The translations under genes and the position numbers were made by a program. Shown in pieces: positions 60,584-64,000 of a stretch of 64,000 nt of DNA (position 1 is the stretch's first letter; the number at the start of each line of letters is the position of its first letter). The notes beneath the pieces were generated by a model that was given only the letters and a program-made list of their open reading frames with translations, had not been told where the DNA came from and searched no databases. Origin of the DNA: Bradyrhizobium sp. AZCC 2176 (lineage in GTDB: Bacteria; Pseudomonadota; Alphaproteobacteria; Rhizobiales; Xanthobacteraceae); the NCBI RefSeq assembly GCF_036924645.1, contig NZ_JAZHRX010000001.1:434001-498000 (forward strand). Direction: 5' to 3'.

Positions 60584-61483
60584 TTACGCGGACGAGACGT
60601 GAGAACCTCCCGGTTCAACTACGCCGCACATAGCGGCGCCGGTCGCCGCAGGGTCGTATTTCATCGCGGCGTCAGCCAGCGAGACGATACCTACGAGGCG
60701 CTTGTTTCGATTGACGACCGGCAATCGCCTGACCTGTGCATCACTCATGTTTTGAATTACGTCGTCGATGCTATCGTCTTCAAAGCAGTACTTGATGTCC
60801 CTGGTCATCGCGTCGCGGACACGCGATTGCCCGTCCCTGCCCTGCGCGATAGCCCGTGCCACGATATCGCGATCGGTGATCATTCCGACCAGACGATCGT
60901 TCTCTCCGACAGGCAACACGCCCACATCCTTGGCTGTCATCCGCTTGGCGACTTCTCCCAGCGTGTCGTTCGGACTTGCAAGTTGCACATTTCGACTCAT
61001 CACGTCGGCAACTTTCATTGATCCGTCTCCATGCTTGACCTGGGGGATGCGAGCGTTTGGCTGCCAGAGCATCCTGATGTCCACTGGCAATGCGTGGCGC
61101 ACTTTTGCCGTTTCGGCCTCGACGACGTGGCGCTGGATGGCGGAGAATACGGCCTTGATGGCTTTCTCCGGATTTATAGGCTTTCCTCCGCCTTCAAGGC
61201 CATCCGCAACGCGAGCTACGAATTCCTCGCGCGAACGCATCGGGTCTGGCTGAACACCGGGACGATACTGCTCGTAGAACGCCCCACGAATCAGCAACGG
61301 CAATTGGGCAGCAAGGTGCGCCGCGTCCTCGGCGCGGAGCCGATCGCGCAAGGCCCGAAGGACGACGCCAAGAACCCGCCAGGCCAATCGACGATCCGGT
61401 CCGATCTCCTTTGAAATCTCCTTGAGCCAGACATTGGTCGCGTGAATCGATCTGTCAAAAGTTTCAAGGCCATTCGCGCTCAT
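60584..61483 (-). CDS. DUF2267 domain fused to a CBS pair
   Basis: A 299-residue protein. Residues ~5-135 are a DUF2267 helical domain (HATNVWLKEISKEIGPDRRL; HLAAQLPLLIRGAFYEQYRP). Residues ~156-280 are two CBS motifs (MKVADVMSRNVQLASPNDTL; VGMITDRDIVARAIAQGRDG; RRLPVVNRNKRLVGIVSLAD), which bind adenosyl nucleotides. These are usually separate genes. At the junction GGAG stands 8 bases before an in-frame ATG (61018), so a CBS-only product could also be made. Stress or energy sensing is likely; partners unknown. Confidence 0.88.
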   Translation of the reverse strand: MSANGLETFDRSIHATNVWLKEISKEIGPDRRLAWRVLGVVLRALRDRLRAEDAAHLAAQLPLLIRGAFYEQYRPGVQPDPMRSREEFVARVADGLEGGGKPINPEKAIKAVFSAIQRHVVEAETAKVRHALPVDIRMLWQPNARIPQVKHGDGSMKVADVMSRNVQLASPNDTLGEVAKRMTAKDVGVLPVGENDRLVGMITDRDIVARAIAQGRDGQSRVRDAMTRDIKYCFEDDSIDDVIQNMSDAQVRRLPVVNRNKRLVGIVSLADAAMKYDPAATGAAMCGVVEPGGSHVSSA

Positions 61484-61699
61484 GTGCCAACTCCGCCAAT
61501 GGATATCACTGGCGAACGGACGCCTGCCGAACTGGTTCCATGCCAAATAGTGGCGATTGCGTGAGCAGGTCGAATTGCACACCCCTTCAGCCTTTCGCGG
61601 AATGCATGGCTGCTACCGATAGAGCGCAACTGATTCCCAATGAACGCCATCTTGATTGAGGCGTTTCCATTTCAGGGTTTGCACCCAGAGGAGATGGAC

Positions 61700-61993
61700 A
61701 TGAGAAAACTGACACTGACATTGCTCGCCGGCGCCGGTGCCCTCATAGCCTCGAATGCATATGCGGCCGACGAGATTAAAACCGGAGGCAGTTCCCCCCT
61801 CCTTCAGCAGGCTCGGGTAATCTGTGACGACGCCGGCCGCTGCTGGAATACCCGGAGTGATCGGCGCGTGATCAGAGATGGATACTATGCAGCTCCGCGA
61901 TACTATGACGACTACGATCGCCACTACTATCGCAGGCCGGGCATAGGCGTTCATGGGCCGGGGTTCAGCTTCGGCATCGGCCCAGACTGGTAA
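61700..61993 (+). CDS. Small exported Tyr/Arg-rich protein
   Basis: A 97-residue protein with signal peptide MRKLTLTLLAGAGALIASNA (cleavage after AYA), two cysteines (ICDDAGRCWNT) that may pair, and a C-terminal Tyr/Arg/Asp-rich stretch (GYYAAPRYYDDYDRHYYRRP) ending GFSFGIGPDW. AGAGGAG lies 6 bases before the ATG. Such short YY-rich exported proteins are common in Bradyrhizobium; function unknown. Confidence 0.72.
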   Translation: MRKLTLTLLAGAGALIASNAYAADEIKTGGSSPLLQQARVICDDAGRCWNTRSDRRVIRDGYYAAPRYYDDYDRHYYRRPGIGVHGPGFSFGIGPDW

Positions 61994-62147
61994 AGGCCCG
62001 TTCAGCGGCGCTTTGGAGGCGCGCCAATTCTGGAGGCGCGCCTCGGAGGTATGACGGCCACGGCGGACAATTTGCAAGCACCTGCTGAAGCGATTCCATG
62101 TCCTTCGGCAGATGCGCGCCGCTATGGCGCGAGACGACCGTTTTCAA
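61965..62147 (-). CDS. Possible small protein antisense to the end of the exported-protein gene
   Basis: A 60-residue frame beginning KTVVSRHSGAHLPKDMESLQ, which reminds me of a short Bradyrhizobium hypothetical family, but the remainder looks diverged. It would start at TTG without a clear ribosome site and overlaps the convergent gene by 29 bases. The rest of the gap to 62372 holds no gene. Confidence 0.3.
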   Translation of the reverse strand: MKTVVSRHSGAHLPKDMESLQQVLANCPPWPSYLRGAPPELARLQSAAERAFTSLGRCRS

Positions 62148-62372
62148 CGCGCATCAAACGCGCTTGAACTCGGCTAAACGATCATTTCTCGCGTTTGCGC
62201 ACCTAGGCGAGCTTCCTACGCCATCTTCCAAGTCAGGATCTGCGAGCGGAGTGGTGAAGATACTGCCCGGGCCGGCTTAATGGAGGCCTACTCCGGCTGG
62301 CCGGTCTGATTATGCGAGGAACTATTTTTCCCAAGGCGACGTTTGTTATCCGTCTTCCAGGGAGAATACGCG

Positions 62373-62855
62373 ATGTGCGACTATAGTCTTCACGCTGTCA
62401 GATCTCGGGCCGCCAAGGCGGGCGACCGATTAATTTCAACCCGATTTCCAGGGACCGAAACGCGAGGCTTCGCGGCGGTCGGCGAGCCGGGAGTGGCGGT
62501 ATGCCTTCTCCCGGGCACCGAACTCGTTTTCGAGCGCGAGATCGAGACCGTTCATGCCTTCGCTCCCCTCCTGCCGAGCTTCGGGTTTGGCATGCAAGGC
62601 GAACGGCTTGCCCGGTTTCGATGGGTCGACCCCCGCCAGCCGCACGTACATCATGACGCCCTCGAGCTTGCCAACGGCAGGATCATCCTCGTGACGAGGC
62701 TCAGAGAGGGTCAGCGCGCGAGCGTCCTGCAGCTACCGGCGAACTCGCAGACCGGCAAGGCGGACGAGGGTCACCATCAGTCGACAGATGAGATTGCTCG
62801 TGCGACCGATGGTCGCCAGCAAGCACATAGGGTACGCGATATCGGGGTGGCGTAG
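62373..62855 (+). CDS. Conserved hypothetical protein (MCDYSLH family)
   Basis: A 160-residue protein beginning MCDYSLHAVRSRAAKAGDRL, with GFAAVGEPGVAVCLLPGTEL, HHDALELANGRIILVTRL and EGQRASVLQLPA. I recognise this as a widespread alphaproteobacterial family of unknown function. The last ~35 residues (QTGKADEGHHQSTDEIARAT onward) are polar and may be variable. AGGGAG precedes the ATG at 62373. Confidence 0.8.
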   Translation: MCDYSLHAVRSRAAKAGDRLISTRFPGTETRGFAAVGEPGVAVCLLPGTELVFEREIETVHAFAPLLPSFGFGMQGERLARFRWVDPRQPHVHHDALELANGRIILVTRLREGQRASVLQLPANSQTGKADEGHHQSTDEIARATDGRQQAHRVRDIGVA

Positions 62856-62873
62856 CCAACAACCGTCGGGTCG

Positions 62874-63806
62874 ATGGAGAATGTGAACGGTCGCATCCAG
62901 ACAGATAAACTTGTCGTCGTGTTTGGCGGGACCGGCTTTCTTGGACGCCGAGCAGTCTGGCATCTACGCAGGCGCGAGTTTTCCGTTCGTGTTGCGTCGA
63001 GACGTCCCGATCGAGGCCGGGAGCTGTTTGGGTCCAACGATTCCCGTATTGAATCGATCGAAGCGAACATACACAGCGAGCCGTCAATCGCTAGAGTTGT
63101 TGCCGGCGCTTATGGCGTGGTGAATGCAGTTAGTCTTTATGTCGAGCGTGGACGGGAGACGTTCCATTCCGTACATGTCGAAGCTGCTCGCCGCATAGCG
63201 GCGCAGGCGCAACAAGCTGGAGTCGAGCGGCTCATACACATTTCTGGAATCGGCTCCGACGCGACCTCGTCATCGCTCTATATCCGCAAACGCGGCGAGG
63301 GCGAGGCGGCAGTCCGCGCAGCATTTGCCGGCGCGATCGTCGTTCGTCCGGCGGTAATGTTCGGCCCGGATGATACGTTCATTACCACTATAATCGCGCT
63401 CCTCCGGCGCTTCCCCGTTTATCCAGTGTTCGGGCAAGGACTGACGAGATTGCAGCCGGCCTACGTAGAGGACGTGGGAGAAGCCATTGCGCAGGTAATG
63501 CAAGGGTCTGAAACGGGTGCCACCTTCGAGTGCGGCGGCCCGCGCGTCTATTCTTACAAGGAGCTCGTCAGCACCCTCGCGCGCGAAGCCGGAGTTAAAC
63601 CTATGCTTCTTCCCGTTCCCTTCGCCGCATGGCATGCATTGTCGCGGATTTTGGCAATATTGCCGAGGCCGCCAATTACTCGTCATCAAGTAGCGCTTAT
63701 GCAAGTCGACAATCTGCAGTCGCCGGAGATGCCGGGATTTGAACAGCTTGGAATTTCACCGCGTGCGGTCGAGGAAATCATCCAGACCATGCTGAGAGGC
63801 CAGTAA
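62874..63806 (+). CDS. NAD(P)-binding SDR, complex I NDUFA9-like
   Basis: A 310-residue atypical SDR: nucleotide loop VVVFGGTGFLGRRAV (residues 14-28), VVNAVSLYVERG, a variant of the catalytic region with YIRKRGEGE, and RPAVMFGPDDTFI. It matches the NDUFA9-like subgroup associated with quinone or complex I assembly. It starts 18 bases after the MCDYSLH gene, so the two may be co-transcribed. Role uncertain. Confidence 0.85.
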   Translation: MENVNGRIQTDKLVVVFGGTGFLGRRAVWHLRRREFSVRVASRRPDRGRELFGSNDSRIESIEANIHSEPSIARVVAGAYGVVNAVSLYVERGRETFHSVHVEAARRIAAQAQQAGVERLIHISGIGSDATSSSLYIRKRGEGEAAVRAAFAGAIVVRPAVMFGPDDTFITTIIALLRRFPVYPVFGQGLTRLQPAYVEDVGEAIAQVMQGSETGATFECGGPRVYSYKELVSTLAREAGVKPMLLPVPFAAWHALSRILAILPRPPITRHQVALMQVDNLQSPEMPGFEQLGISPRAVEEIIQTMLRGQ

Positions 63807-63836
63807 ACGCGCCCGACCCCACATAACTTGCCGGGG

Positions 63837-64000
63837 CTAGATTCGGTCGCGTAGACCCTTAACGCCTTCGCCTTCGGCGCAATGCTCGCAACAATAAAAT
63901 GTGCCCCCCTTCTCCAGGCCATGCCCGACGATGCGGATTCCGCAATGATCGCAGGTTGGCGCGAGCGCATGAATGGCGCATTCGAAGCTATCAAAGGTAT
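63837..64000 (-). CDS. Prokaryotic metallothionein-like Cys-rich protein, 5' end outside window
   Basis: On the minus strand a frame ends in TAG at 63839-63837 and stays open to the window edge, giving at least 53 residues: TFDSFECAIHALAPTCDHCG, IRIVGHGLEKGGTFYCCEHC, AEGEGVKGLRDRI. Six cysteines (FEC, CDHC, CCEHC) and several His fit the short metallothionein-like family of Bradyrhizobium that binds Zn, Cd or Cu in the cytoplasm. The start lies outside the window. It is convergent with the NDUFA9-like gene. Confidence 0.75.
   Translation of the reverse strand, partial: TFDSFECAIHALAPTCDHCGIRIVGHGLEKGGTFYCCEHCAEGEGVKGLRDRI

Overview
The window looks like chromosomal DNA of a high-GC alphaproteobacterium, most likely Bradyrhizobium or a close relative in the Nitrobacteraceae. 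I infer this from the gene families (TRAP and hybrid aromatic-CoA catabolism genes, many GntR/MarR/AraC regulators, MHYT kinase, PrtD-type secretion, a prokaryotic metallothionein) and from intergenic palindromes that I recognise from that group. No rRNA, tRNA, CRISPR array, transposase or phage gene was seen. The identification rests on recall, not on a search.

Layout. 0-0.9 kb: the end of a group-4-hydrogenase-like (Hyf/Ehr) operon. 0.9-3.1 kb: an XRE regulator, a spermidine-synthase-like protein and an ArsR-SRPBCC pair with two operator palindromes. 3.4-11.2 kb: a sugar-acid cluster (UxuA, L-idonate/L-gulonate-type dehydrogenase, DctPQM TRAP transporter, GntR, UxuB) that can be read as a route from L-gulonate or hexuronate to 2-keto-3-deoxygluconate. 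11.3-26 kb: an aromatic-acid cluster with a 2-aminobenzoate-type CoA ligase, a fused 2-aminobenzoyl-CoA monooxygenase/reductase, enoyl-CoA hydratase, SDR, two flavoprotein monooxygenases, two paralogous cupins, a kynurenine-formamidase-like hydrolase, an amino-acid-type binding protein, AraC and MarR. Five near-identical 22-bp palindromes lie before its genes and probably form a MarR regulon.

26-28.2 kb is a decayed stretch: a 44-bp perfect palindrome, a large interspersed repeat, a DoxX remnant and a beheaded alpha/beta hydrolase. 28.2-33.8 kb carries a CoA transferase, a DapA-family enzyme and a phospholipase-D/VTT membrane fusion coupled to an EEP-family hydrolase. 33.9-44.2 kb is the most unusual part: a type I secretion pair (PrtD-like ABC protein with a long disordered, repetitive N-terminus, and its fusion protein), two unrecognised Asp/Asn/Gln-rich repetitive proteins that are candidate substrates, a GNAT-TPR protein, a protein with an Rx4H motif and a LuxR-type regulator with a degenerate receiver.

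44.6-64 kb: a thiolase interrupted by a 2-bp frameshift; an MHYT-PAS-kinase-receiver hybrid; a three-gene extradiol-dioxygenase operon with its GntR regulator sharing the palindrome ATTTTCGAAAAT; an SDR; an EmrAB-type efflux pair; a YbhB protein; a DLH-type hydrolase; an HtrA protease; a DUF2267-CBS fusion; small secreted proteins; an NDUFA9-like SDR; and, cut by the right edge, a Cys-rich metallothionein-like gene.
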